This document shows positions 1 through 8,011 of a stretch of 14,137 nt of DNA, piece by piece. Each line of letters begins with the position of its first letter. The stretch's first letter is position 1. Under the pieces are notes generated by a model. It was not told the DNA's origin and ran no database searches. It saw nothing but the letters and a program-made list of their open reading frames with translations. The stretch lies in the NCBI GenBank assembly GCA_902461565.1, contig CABPYL010000051.1, positions 1 to 14,137 of the forward strand, in the 5' to 3' direction. Origin of the DNA: an uncultured Porphyromonadaceae bacterium. GTDB lineage: Bacteria; Bacteroidota; Bacteroidia; Bacteroidales; Muribaculaceae. The translations under genes were made by a program, and so were the position numbers.

Positions 1-3000
1 GAGCTGACATGCGCCCTTCAGCGCGTCGACCCCGACACCGCCTTCGCCATGCCGGCGCTGGTGCAGCGGAATATGGACAAGCCGGGCCTTACGGACGCCG
101 ACCGCGCCATGTTCACAGCCCTGCAGGCTAAGATGTTCACTGACATCTACAACTCTGCCCGCTTCAAATACGACCGTGTCGACGCTCCTCTGGAGCCTCT
201 GCCAGCCGATGTGAACCTGTGGAGCGGCAAGCAGTTCAAGAAAAAGATTTCCGACCTCTATGCCGAGGCCGCAGCATATGCCGAAAAGGACAATGCCTCG
301 CTGGAGCTGTACAAGAGCAGCCTCGAAATGAACAATAACGCCCTGCGGTATATTCCCGACGTGCGCGGTTTCGTGGCGCTCAAGAACATGGACTGGATGG
401 AAAATTCTGCGGAGGCATCCCATTTTGCAGGAACCATCGCCGCGCTCTATCCCGAAGCATCGCAGCCCTGGTTCTATTGGCAGACACGCGCCACCGGCGA
501 CCGGAAGACGCTCCTGAAATTGTACAAGGCCCATGCCTCCGAGGATGCCGCGCGATATGTACTCTATGCGCTCGCCAAGGACGGGAGTGAATATTATGTG
601 TACAATGAGGAGCCCGTGGACGGAAAGGACGAACCGAACTTTGAGGACGCGCTCATAGTAGCGCTGAAACAGTCGCTCGGGAATTTCCCCGACTGGTACG
701 GAAACGCCGCTCTCACCGACTGTCTGAACCGCCTTACGCGCGCTTCGGTCAATGTTTCCGCACCGAAGTACGTCGCCCCCAATTCCGAATGTGAGTTTAC
801 CGTTAGGGCAAAATATGTCAGGGAACTTACTCTCACTCTCGATCGTCAGTCTGACGGCAGCAAGGCCGGCGGCAGCGATATTGTATTGCGCCACAAGCGT
901 TCGTCTACCAAGACCTTTAACCTCGGTGGTGTGCCGGATACCACATTTACCGTGAAGTTTCCCATAGGAATACCCGGTAAATATGACCTTACCCCCCACA
1001 TTAAAAAAGGCAGAACTGAAAAACGTGCGATGTCGCCTATGGAGATAGAGGCAACGCCCTTTATGCCCGTAGTGGTAAACGGTTTGGGCAAGCAGGCCGT
1101 TATGGTTGCCGATTTTACTACCGGCGCGCCTATGTCTGACATAAAGACAAGCCTTGTAATGAAAAAATGGCGCAGCAATGCTCCGACCAAGATACGTGCT
1201 CTCGGAAGCACAGACCGCGATGGCATACTCGAATTCACTTGTGCGAAACATTCCGAATGGCCCACTCAGTATCTGCGTATGAGCTATAAGGCGCGTATCT
1301 ACGATTTCGATCAGAATCTCGAAGTTGGCGGTCCCTATGAAGGAGGCGTTCCCGGCAACACCAACATATTGATATTTACCGACCGCGCCCTTTACCATCC
1401 CGGCGACAGTATCCGCTGGGCAGCAGTGCTCGCCGTTGACGGCAAGACGATCGAAGGCGCCGACGTAACTGTTACTCTGCGTAATGCTAACGGCGAGGAA
1501 GAAGCAAGCGAGAATCTGCGCACCGACGCTTACGGACGCGTCGAAGGCACTTTCGCCACCCGTAAAGGCATCCTTACCGGCCAATGGTGCATAACCGTTA
1601 AGCGCGGCGATTCTACGCACAGCGCCTATGTTACCGTGAGCGATTTCCGCCTGCCCACATTCACCGCGAGAGTTACAAGCGTAGAGCGCGACGTGCCCGC
1701 CAAGGGCTGCGTGCGCATCTCCGGCAACGCCACCACCTTCTCCGGAATGCCCGTGGTGAACGCTGATGTGAATATTACAGTCAGCGGTGCAATGCGCTGG
1801 CGCTGGTTTGCTCCCGTGCAGCAGCTCGGCACTCTCCAGGCCCGCACCGACGCCGCCGGCAACTTCGCCGTGGATGTCCCCGCCGAGATGCTTGCCAAAA
1901 AGGATAGCAACGGAAAACTGTACGCCGATTTTTACGCTGCCGTAACCGTAACGGCACAGGACGGAGAGGCCGCCGATACAAGCCGCGGTTTCACCACCGG
2001 CAAGCCGTATTCGCTGTATGCGACTGCTACGAAAACCATTGTGGACAGTTCGGAGCGTGCCATCGTGAAGTTCGAGGCTTATAATGCCGACGGCAAGGAA
2101 GTTCCCGTCGCCTTGAAATGGGCCTTGGTGCAGAAAGAAGGCAAGAATGTAAAGGAATTCCTTACAGGCACTGCAAAAGCCGGACAGGAGAAAAAAATAA
2201 ATATCTCCAAACTTGCCGCCGGATATTATACCCTGCGCCTGTGCGCCGCCGACACCACTCTGGCAGATTCTGCCGAACCGCTGACGCTGACAGTCTATAA
2301 TGAATCCGCCGGACAAATGCCCGCCGACCAGTTTATGTTCGTTCCCGTAAGCGAGACATCGGCCAAAGGCGGCAAAGCCGAAATTCTTGTCGGCATCAAT
2401 GCCCCCGAGGCGTATGTATATGCCATAGTGAAGAATGGCGCGGAACTGTCGCAGCTTGCCCTGCATAAACTGGCACGCGGTTTCCATCGCGTGGCCGTTC
2501 CCGTCAGCGACCCGGCGGAAGCTCAGATATCAGTTGTTACCGTGCATAACGGTAACGTGGCAAGCTATGGAATCCGGGTAAAGACCCCCGAAAAAAAGAT
2601 ACCGGAGGTCAAGGCCGAGAGTTTCCGCGACCGTCTGACGCCCGGCGCGGGCGAGCAGTGGCGGTTCCGTCTGCTCGACAATAAAGGCGCTGCAGTGAAG
2701 GACGCCACTATGATAGCAACGCTCTATAACAAGGCACTCGACGAACTTGCCAACGGCTATTGGCCCAACGGCTTCAACTTCTATAAACCCTCGTACAACT
2801 TCTATCTCGACTACCTACGCAACTATCGCGCCAACTGCGGGGTTACAGAATCCCTGAACCCAAGGGCCAAAAATTACTTCGAATGGCCTCAGTTCCGCTT
2901 CATTGATAATTATTTCGCGGGCCGTGTCATGTATAAAATGCGCACACTTGGCGCCGCGGCTCCGACTATGAACAGCTCAATGGCAGCTACCGACAATCTT

Positions 3001-5304
3001 ATATTGGAAGGAGTTGCCGAAGAAGAGGCCGCTGAGGATCTGGCAACGGAAATCGGCGCCGGCAGCGAGGAAAAAAGCACGGAGGAACCGGCCGCCGAGA
3101 CCTTCGAATATCGCACCGGCGAGGCCCTTCAGGCGTTCTGGAAACCCTCGATGGTAGCGGACAGTAACGGCAACATCGACCTGACATTCACGGTGCCCAA
3201 CGCCAACGGCACATGGCAGATGAAGGCCTTCGCATGGAACCGCGACTGTACCGCCGCCCAGTACATGGCACAGTGCGTCGCCAACAAGCCCGTCATGGTG
3301 AATCCGAATCTGCCGCGCTTCCTGCGCCAGGGCGACAAGGCCACCATACTCGCCACGGTATTTAACAACAGCGACGAGCAGACCGTCATCGCATCGACCA
3401 TCGAGATTTTCGATATCGCTACCGGCGAGACCCTGCAGACCGCCCAAAGTACCGACACAGTAGCCGCAAAAGGTTCAGCGATAGTGGCGGTTGAGACCGT
3501 AGCACCCGTTGACGCCGCCTCTATCGGCTACCGCGTGCGCAGCCAGGCTGGCAGCTTTGCCGACGGCGAACAACAGCTTATCCCTGTGCTCTCGGCGGCA
3601 ACTACCGTGATAGAAAGCACCGAATTCTATCTCAATCCCAACGAGAAGAAGCCTTTCGAGTTCACCGTTAAGGACACGGAGAATGCCACACTCACGCTGC
3701 AGTATTGCCAGAACCCTGTATGGACGGCTGTAAAGGCCATGCGCGGTATCAACTGTACCGAAAGCAACGTCTCTACGCGCCTCGTCGGTAAGATTTTCTC
3801 CGCACTGGCGGCGCGGAAGATTATCGGCGGCAACAAGACTATCGCCGATGCCCTGCGACAGTGGGCCGACAACCCCTCGGAGAAAGCTCTTGTCTCCATG
3901 CTCGAAAAGAATGACGATCTGAAGCGCCTGCTGCTCGACCAGACCCCTTGGGCGCAGACCGCGGCAAACCAGACGCAGCGCATGGCTGCTCTTGCCGAGG
4001 TCCTCGACCCCGACAAGGTCAGCACAGTGCTCAACGCCTCCACTGCCGCTCTTGAAAAGCTGCGCAACGCCGACGGCGGCTTCGCTTGGGCTACATGGTC
4101 CGAGAAATCCTCCGAATGGTCCACCGAAACCGTGCTTACGACGCTCGGCATTGCCTACTCCCTTGATATGCTCCACGACAAGGCTCTCCTCGACATGGTT
4201 CAACCTGCCTTCAACTACCTTGTAAAAGAGTTTCTCCGATACGATTATCCCGAGCGCGACAGCATCAATATCGGCCTTACCACCATTGCCGCGATGATGC
4301 CGTTCATCAAACTCGATGCCGACGCCAAGGCCATTATTGACCGCACTGATGCTTATACCGTGGCAAACTGGCGCAAGGGCAATGTCGGCTCCAAAGCGTG
4401 GGACGTTATCATGCTCAAGAAATCGCATCCCGCAGAGGCCGAGGCCATCATGGAATCCATCCGCCAGTACGGCGTGTACAAGAGCGGCACGGGCCTTTCT
4501 TTCCCCAGCATAAGCGATATCCGCTCCTACGCGACCATAATCCAGGCCTACAAGGAGATGAACGCTCCCGCCGAGGAAATCGACAGGATGCGCCAGTGGG
4601 TGCTCGTGCAGGCTCAGGCCAGCGATGACTTCGGGGCATACAATCCCGATTACATCGTTGCTGCACTTATGCTTACCGGCAGCGACTGGACATCCGTCCC
4701 GGTAGGGCAGAATGTGAAGGTTGACGGCCAGCCCGTCGTCATCGATAAGATTGAGAGCGCCACAGGCTACTTCGCACAGCAGATTAAGGCTACGGGCAAT
4801 AAAGTTACCGTGAGCGTGCAGCCGAACGGCGTAACGCCCTCCTATGGCTCTGTAATCGCCATCAGCCGCAAGCAGATGAAGAATGTGAAGGCTCGTCCGG
4901 GCCGCGACCTCTCCATCGAAAAGCGCGTGCTCGTGCAGCGCGGCGGCGAGTGGGTGGAGACCAACAGTTTCTCCCTCGGTGAGCGCGTACGCGTTCAGTT
5001 GACAATCGTCGCCAAGCGCAGTCTCAAATATGTTACCATCGACGACGAGCGCCCCGCCACATTCGAGCCTGTCGACCAGCTGCCCGGCTATGTCTATGAC
5101 GGCAGCCTGGCATTCTACCGCGAGAACCTCGACGCCTCCACGCGCCTGTTCATCGGCTGGCTTGGCAAAGGCACTTATCATGTTACCTACGACATGACCG
5201 CCAACGTGGCCGGCAGCTTCATCTCCGGCATCGCCACTCTCCAAAGCCAGTATGCTCCCGAGCTGACTGCCCATTCGTCGGCAGCCCGAATCACAGTAGA
5301 ATAA
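1..5304 (+). CDS. Alpha-2-macroglobulin-family protein, 5' end cut off by the window
   Basis: The frame is open from base 1, so the true start and the signal sequence lie upstream; 1767 codons are visible, ending in TAA. Bacterial A2Ms are large periplasmic or outer-membrane-attached proteins thought to trap attacking proteases. Visible landmarks are a helical N-terminal stretch, then an MG2-type macroglobulin domain beginning near nt 1363 (FTDRALYHPGDSI), several further beta domains, and a Tyr/Phe-rich stretch near nt 2755-2935. An acidic, low-complexity, bait-like loop follows at about nt 2950-3105. The A2M core domain starts near nt 3112 (FWKPSM, then NPNLPRFLRQGD), and an alpha-toroid thioester-type domain runs from about nt 3690 to 4700 (NADGGFAWATW). 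The C-terminal domain (YVTIDDERPATFEPV) is typical of bacterial A2Ms. The thioester site reads Cys-Thr-Glu-Ser (Cys codon at 3754-3756) instead of Cys-x-Glu-Gln, so no internal thioester should form. Family assignment is secure; protease trapping is inferred from the family. Confidence 0.93.
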   Translation, partial: ELTCALQRVDPDTAFAMPALVQRNMDKPGLTDADRAMFTALQAKMFTDIYNSARFKYDRVDAPLEPLPADVNLWSGKQFKKKISDLYAEAAAYAEKDNASLELYKSSLEMNNNALRYIPDVRGFVALKNMDWMENSAEASHFAGTIAALYPEASQPWFYWQTRATGDRKTLLKLYKAHASEDAARYVLYALAKDGSEYYVYNEEPVDGKDEPNFEDALIVALKQSLGNFPDWYGNAALTDCLNRLTRASVNVSAPKYVAPNSECEFTVRAKYVRELTLTLDRQSDGSKAGGSDIVLRHKRSSTKTFNLGGVPDTTFTVKFPIGIPGKYDLTPHIKKGRTEKRAMSPMEIEATPFMPVVVNGLGKQAVMVADFTTGAPMSDIKTSLVMKKWRSNAPTKIRALGSTDRDGILEFTCAKHSEWPTQYLRMSYKARIYDFDQNLEVGGPYEGGVPGNTNILIFTDRALYHPGDSIRWAAVLAVDGKTIEGADVTVTLRNANGEEEASENLRTDAYGRVEGTFATRKGILTGQWCITVKRGDSTHSAYVTVSDFRLPTFTARVTSVERDVPAKGCVRISGNATTFSGMPVVNADVNITVSGAMRWRWFAPVQQLGTLQARTDAAGNFAVDVPAEMLAKKDSNGKLYADFYAAVTVTAQDGEAADTSRGFTTGKPYSLYATATKTIVDSSERAIVKFEAYNADGKEVPVALKWALVQKEGKNVKEFLTGTAKAGQEKKINISKLAAGYYTLRLCAADTTLADSAEPLTLTVYNESAGQMPADQFMFVPVSETSAKGGKAEILVGINAPEAYVYAIVKNGAELSQLALHKLARGFHRVAVPVSDPAEAQISVVTVHNGNVASYGIRVKTPEKKIPEVKAESFRDRLTPGAGEQWRFRLLDNKGAAVKDATMIATLYNKALDELANGYWPNGFNFYKPSYNFYLDYLRNYRANCGVTESLNPRAKNYFEWPQFRFIDNYFAGRVMYKMRTLGAAAPTMNSSMAATDNLILEGVAEEEAAEDLATEIGAGSEEKSTEEPAAETFEYRTGEALQAFWKPSMVADSNGNIDLTFTVPNANGTWQMKAFAWNRDCTAAQYMAQCVANKPVMVNPNLPRFLRQGDKATILATVFNNSDEQTVIASTIEIFDIATGETLQTAQSTDTVAAKGSAIVAVETVAPVDAASIGYRVRSQAGSFADGEQQLIPVLSAATTVIESTEFYLNPNEKKPFEFTVKDTENATLTLQYCQNPVWTAVKAMRGINCTESNVSTRLVGKIFSALAARKIIGGNKTIADALRQWADNPSEKALVSMLEKNDDLKRLLLDQTPWAQTAANQTQRMAALAEVLDPDKVSTVLNASTAALEKLRNADGGFAWATWSEKSSEWSTETVLTTLGIAYSLDMLHDKALLDMVQPAFNYLVKEFLRYDYPERDSINIGLTTIAAMMPFIKLDADAKAIIDRTDAYTVANWRKGNVGSKAWDVIMLKKSHPAEAEAIMESIRQYGVYKSGTGLSFPSISDIRSYATIIQAYKEMNAPAEEIDRMRQWVLVQAQASDDFGAYNPDYIVAALMLTGSDWTSVPVGQNVKVDGQPVVIDKIESATGYFAQQIKATGNKVTVSVQPNGVTPSYGSVIAISRKQMKNVKARPGRDLSIEKRVLVQRGGEWVETNSFSLGERVRVQLTIVAKRSLKYVTIDDERPATFEPVDQLPGYVYDGSLAFYRENLDASTRLFIGWLGKGTYHVTYDMTANVAGSFISGIATLQSQYAPELTAHSSAARITVE

Positions 5305-5324
5305 GCTCAAACCCTTTTGTATAC

Positions 5325-5358
5325 GACAATCGCCTCCGAACGAGGCGATTGTTTTTTA
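5325..5358 (+). terminator. Intrinsic terminator of the A2M gene
   Basis: A perfect 11-bp stem (5326-5336 pairs with 5342-5352; ACAATCGCCTC with GAGGCGATTGT) has a 5-nt loop (CGAAC). A run of six T at 5352-5357 follows on the plus strand. It lies 21 nt after the A2M stop codon. The reverse strand has the same stem but no T run after it, so it should work mainly for A2M and less well for the converging comF, whose stop codon is only 10 nt from the stem. Confidence 0.9.
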
Positions 5359-5362
5359 TCGG

Positions 5363-6112
5363 TCAGTCGCCCACATAGCCGAGGGCGATTATACCTATAC
5401 TCGCGGGCAGGGCGCCCGAGAGGGAAATGGCACGTACACACTCGGCCACGGTGGCGCCGGTGGTTACCACATCGTCTACAATAGCTATATGCTTGCCGTC
5501 GAGTTCATGAGGATCGGCCACGGCGAAATTATCCACAAGATTTTTGCGGCGCTTATCGGCACGGCGACGGCTTTGTTTGGGATGGTGCTTCAGTGCCACA
5601 AGATTATCTACCACCGGAATGTCCGCTACCTCCGCTATCCCGCGGGCAATTTCAACGCTCTGATTGAAGCCGCGGTGCAAACGACGGCTCCAGTGCATAG
5701 GCACGGGCAGAAGCAGCTGCACAGCCGAGAAGGGCATCTGTCCGCTTCCGGCTGCAAGCCCGGTCTGTTCCTGTACAATCAGCTCTCGAGCCATAAGGAT
5801 ACCGGCATATCGCGCGAGTGAAGGACGGTCGGAGAACTTGGCGCGACGTACAATGTCAGCGAAAGGGCTTGTATGCTTGTAGAAAAACCATGCTGCTGTG
5901 AAACCCGGACGTGCTATGCCGTTGACCACAACGGCGCTCATTGGCGTGGAGTCGCCGTAATAGCCGGTGCGTGGCAGCTCTACAAGACAGTACGTACATA
6001 TGTGGCGTTCGCCGGCGACAAGACGCCGACGGCACACACAGCACAATTCCGGAGCCACAAGATCCAAAACAATATGCCTGATATTATGCAGGATAGCGCG
6101 AAACACACGCAA
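5363..6112 (-). CDS. comF: ComF-family phosphoribosyltransferase
   Basis: This 249-residue protein has the full ComF plan. An N-terminal zinc-finger-like part carries cysteines at 24, 25, 27, 39 and 42 (CCVC, then CTYC). It is followed by PVPMH (136-140), RGFNQ (147-151), a basic stretch KQSRRRADKRRKN (179-191), and the PRPP-binding loop IAIVDDVVTTGAT (209-221). Members bind phosphoribosyl pyrophosphate, and in competent bacteria they support uptake of single-stranded DNA; whether this host is competent cannot be judged here. The start is not ATG. An in-frame stop (TAG at 6119-6121) lies just upstream, and the only sensible starts are TTG at 6110-6112 or GTG two codons later. The gene converges on A2M and diverges from the small gene at 6190, with which it shares a promoter region. 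Confidence 0.9.
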   Translation of the reverse strand: MRVFRAILHNIRHIVLDLVAPELCCVCRRRLVAGERHICTYCLVELPRTGYYGDSTPMSAVVVNGIARPGFTAAWFFYKHTSPFADIVRRAKFSDRPSLARYAGILMARELIVQEQTGLAAGSGQMPFSAVQLLLPVPMHWSRRLHRGFNQSVEIARGIAEVADIPVVDNLVALKHHPKQSRRRADKRRKNLVDNFAVADPHELDGKHIAIVDDVVTTGATVAECVRAISLSGALPASIGIIALGYVGD

Positions 6113-6136
6113 ATTTAGCTATTTTTTGGCATAATG

Positions 6137-6168
6137 TTTGTCCACAGAAGTATTTGTTCCTATCTTTG
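6137..6168 (+). promoter_or_regulatory. Bacteroidetes-type promoter of the small gene at 6190
   Basis: TTTG (6137-6140), a 20-nt spacer and TATCTTTG (6161-6168) form an exact match to the Bacteroidetes primary-sigma promoter (TTTG, 19-21 nt, TAnnTTTG). Transcription would start near 6173-6176. That lies after a possible upstream in-frame TTG at 6154, so this promoter also decides the start codon of the downstream gene in favour of ATG 6190. Confidence 0.75.
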
Positions 6169-6175
6169 ATTCAAA
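6145..6175 (-). promoter_or_regulatory. Candidate promoter of comF
   Basis: Read on the minus strand there is TTTG (6172-6175), a 19-nt spacer, then TACTTCTG (6145-6152). The latter matches the Bacteroidetes -7 consensus TAnnTTTG with one mismatch. It would give a leader of roughly 25-30 nt before the TTG start of comF. It overlaps the plus-strand promoter at 6137-6168, so its -7 element sits within the spacer of the other promoter. This is pattern-based only. Confidence 0.5.
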
Positions 6176-6189
6176 TTTGCCCACAAGAT

Positions 6190-6639
6190 ATGTTCGATAC
6201 AGTAGAATTTTACGTTATAACAGCCTTTGTTGCCGCTGCAGTGATTGCTGCTGCCGCGATGCCCGCACGACGGTCGGCGGTGCGCGAATTCCTTTATGCC
6301 GGATTCCTCGATTATGACACCGCGCCATCGGTACCTGGTATAGTGGCCACCGTCAACGACGACGGCAGCCTTACCATCTGGCGCTTCGGTCTCGCAGGCG
6401 TCAGCGACCTTGGCGCATACAGCATTGCCGTGAAAGTGAACGGCTTCGATGTTACGATAACCGAGCGTATCACCCCGGGGGTGCCGGCGACACGCGCTGC
6501 CACGGCAGGATGCGTACGCCTCGATTGCCTCGGGCGCGAACGCTATCATTTCCAGTACGTAAACGAAAACATGGGACGCAGCGCTGCATTCTCGCTGAAC
6601 ATGCGTCCGGGAAACAGAATAGAGCGCAGGCTCGAATGA
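6190..6639 (+). CDS. Small membrane-anchored protein of unknown function
   Basis: I do not recognise this 149-residue protein. ATG 6190 is chosen because the only longer start, a TTG at 6154, lies inside the promoter. Residues 1-6 carry acidic groups, residues 7-24 are a hydrophobic Ala/Val/Ile-rich helix, and MPARRSAVR follows. Acid before and base after the helix suggests an N-out, C-in single-pass anchor rather than a cleaved signal peptide. The rest (about 45-149) looks beta-rich (IVATVNDDGSLTIWRFGLAG; YSIAVKVNGFDVTITERITPG) with two cysteines (108 and 113) and a basic C-terminus. It diverges from comF and meets mgtE with one base between the stop codons. It is real by promoter, placement between genes and normal amino-acid usage; its function is unknown. 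Confidence 0.75.
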   Translation: MFDTVEFYVITAFVAAAVIAAAAMPARRSAVREFLYAGFLDYDTAPSVPGIVATVNDDGSLTIWRFGLAGVSDLGAYSIAVKVNGFDVTITERITPGVPATRAATAGCVRLDCLGRERYHFQYVNENMGRSAAFSLNMRPGNRIERRLE

Positions 6640-6640
6640 T

Positions 6641-8011
6641 TCAGATTGATATTCCGCTGAGATGGCGGAGGAAGAATGTGGCTATCTGTACGTAGATTAT
6701 CAGACCGATAATATCGTTGGATATCTGAATGAACGGGCCGGTGGCGAGCGCAGGGTTGATGTGCAGTTTCTCCAGAGTGAGCGGCACAAGCGTACCCAAC
6801 AGGGAGCCGAACATCACCACGATGAACAGCGATACCGCAACGGATATCGTTACGGCCATGTCGCCGGGCAACATAATAAGATTATACACAAGCACAACGG
6901 CCGTGATAACAGTGGCATTCAGCAGCCCTATTACCATTTCCTTTCCGAGTTGTGCGCCAAAATGCTTGATATCGAGGCTGCCGTTGGCCAGACCCTGCAC
7001 CACTATGGCCGATGCCTGCACTCCAACGTTACCGCCAGTACCCGCGATGATGGGAATGAACAGCGCAAGTGCCGTAACAGCCTGAAGCTGTGCCTCGAAA
7101 GAACTGAGGATAACAGTGGCGAGAAGTCCGGACGCTATGCCAATAAGAAGCCACGGAATACGTGCCTTGGTCTGAGCAAAGACGGAGTCGTCGACATCCA
7201 CGTCCGAAGATATACCCGAAGCCAGCTGGAAGTCGCGTTCGCTTGCCTCACGCACCTGATCCATGACGTCGTCGACGGTGATCCGGCCAAGAAGACGTCC
7301 GATTGAATCTACAACCGGCATAGCCACAAGATCGTATTTCTCGAAATCGAGAGCTACTTCGTCGATTGGCATATCGGCTTTTACACTGACTGGATCGGTC
7401 TCCATCACATGTTTGATTTTCGATACTGACGGATGCGTCAGCATCATCTTCAGCGGAAGGGTACCACGCAGCTTGTAGTCGTTGTCGACAACGTAGACAT
7501 AGTATATCTCATCCATATCCTCGGCCTGGAGGCGCATCTGCTTGATACATTCAGGCATGGACCAATTCTCGTTGACGACAATCATCTCCGTACCCATGAG
7601 ACCGCCGGCGGTATCCTCGTCGTACTTTAGCAGGTCGATGATATCTCCGGCCTGTTCAACGTCGTCGATATGCGACAGCACTTCGTCTCGGTCTTCCTCG
7701 TCGAGCTGCTGGATAAGGTCGACGGCGTCGTCGGTGTCGAGATGATCGATCTGCTTGGCGATTTCCTCGGCGGGCATGTCGTCGATAAGTTTCTTACGCT
7801 CGTCCTCGTCGAGTTCCATCAGCACATCGGCCGCCGTATCCTCGTCGAGCAGGTCGAAGATGAACATAGCCTGTTCCTCGTCAAGCTGCTGGATAAGTTC
7901 GGCGACGTCAGCGGGATGGAGGTCGGCAATCTCGGCGCGGGCAGCCTCTTTATCGCCGCGCCCTATGACAGAGTTGATTCTCTCGATGTCGTCTTCGGTA
8001 AATTCTTTCAT
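6641..8011 (-). CDS. mgtE: Magnesium transporter MgtE
   Basis: The 456-residue length is normal for MgtE, an inner-membrane Mg2+ channel gated by intracellular Mg2+. In order there is an acidic superhelical N domain (about 1-125) and two CBS domains (about 138-200, starting LMGTEMI, and 201-256). A plug-helix region and five membrane segments (about 285-448) follow. Signature pieces are RIPWLL (284-289), TGGNVGVQ (325-332) and NPALATGPF (419-427). Asp433, in the last helix (SNDIIGL), fits the conserved pore aspartate of the family. The octamer LIQQLDEE occurs at 39-46 and again at 99-106, reflecting the helical repeats of the N domain. The ATG overlaps the rsmA stop codon (ATGA), which indicates translational coupling. 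It is the last gene of the pgi-to-mgtE run. No intrinsic terminator is visible at its 3' end, which abuts the convergent small gene. Confidence 0.96.
   Translation of the reverse strand: MKEFTEDDIERINSVIGRGDKEAARAEIADLHPADVAELIQQLDEEQAMFIFDLLDEDTAADVLMELDEDERKKLIDDMPAEEIAKQIDHLDTDDAVDLIQQLDEEDRDEVLSHIDDVEQAGDIIDLLKYDEDTAGGLMGTEMIVVNENWSMPECIKQMRLQAEDMDEIYYVYVVDNDYKLRGTLPLKMMLTHPSVSKIKHVMETDPVSVKADMPIDEVALDFEKYDLVAMPVVDSIGRLLGRITVDDVMDQVREASERDFQLASGISSDVDVDDSVFAQTKARIPWLLIGIASGLLATVILSSFEAQLQAVTALALFIPIIAGTGGNVGVQASAIVVQGLANGSLDIKHFGAQLGKEMVIGLLNATVITAVVLVYNLIMLPGDMAVTISVAVSLFIVVMFGSLLGTLVPLTLEKLHINPALATGPFIQISNDIIGLIIYVQIATFFLRHLSGISI

Noticed and set aside
3475..5310. 611-codon open frame on the minus strand opposite the A2M 3' half
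   Set aside because: It lies wholly antisense to a well-supported protein with recognisable A2M domains. Its translation has no recognisable motif and a His/Gly/Val/Leu-rich composition typical of the shadow of a GC-rich gene. It also runs through the A2M stop region without its own promoter signal.
6154..6189. Upstream TTG start extending the small gene by 12 residues
   Set aside because: These bases overlap the promoter elements, and the predicted transcript starts after 6170, so ATG 6190 is preferred.
7670..7870. Repeated TCGTC/TCCTCGTCGAG runs resembling a short tandem repeat
   Set aside because: They are the codons of repeated Asp/Glu-rich helical segments (such as LDEE and LDED) in the MgtE N domain, so the protein explains them.
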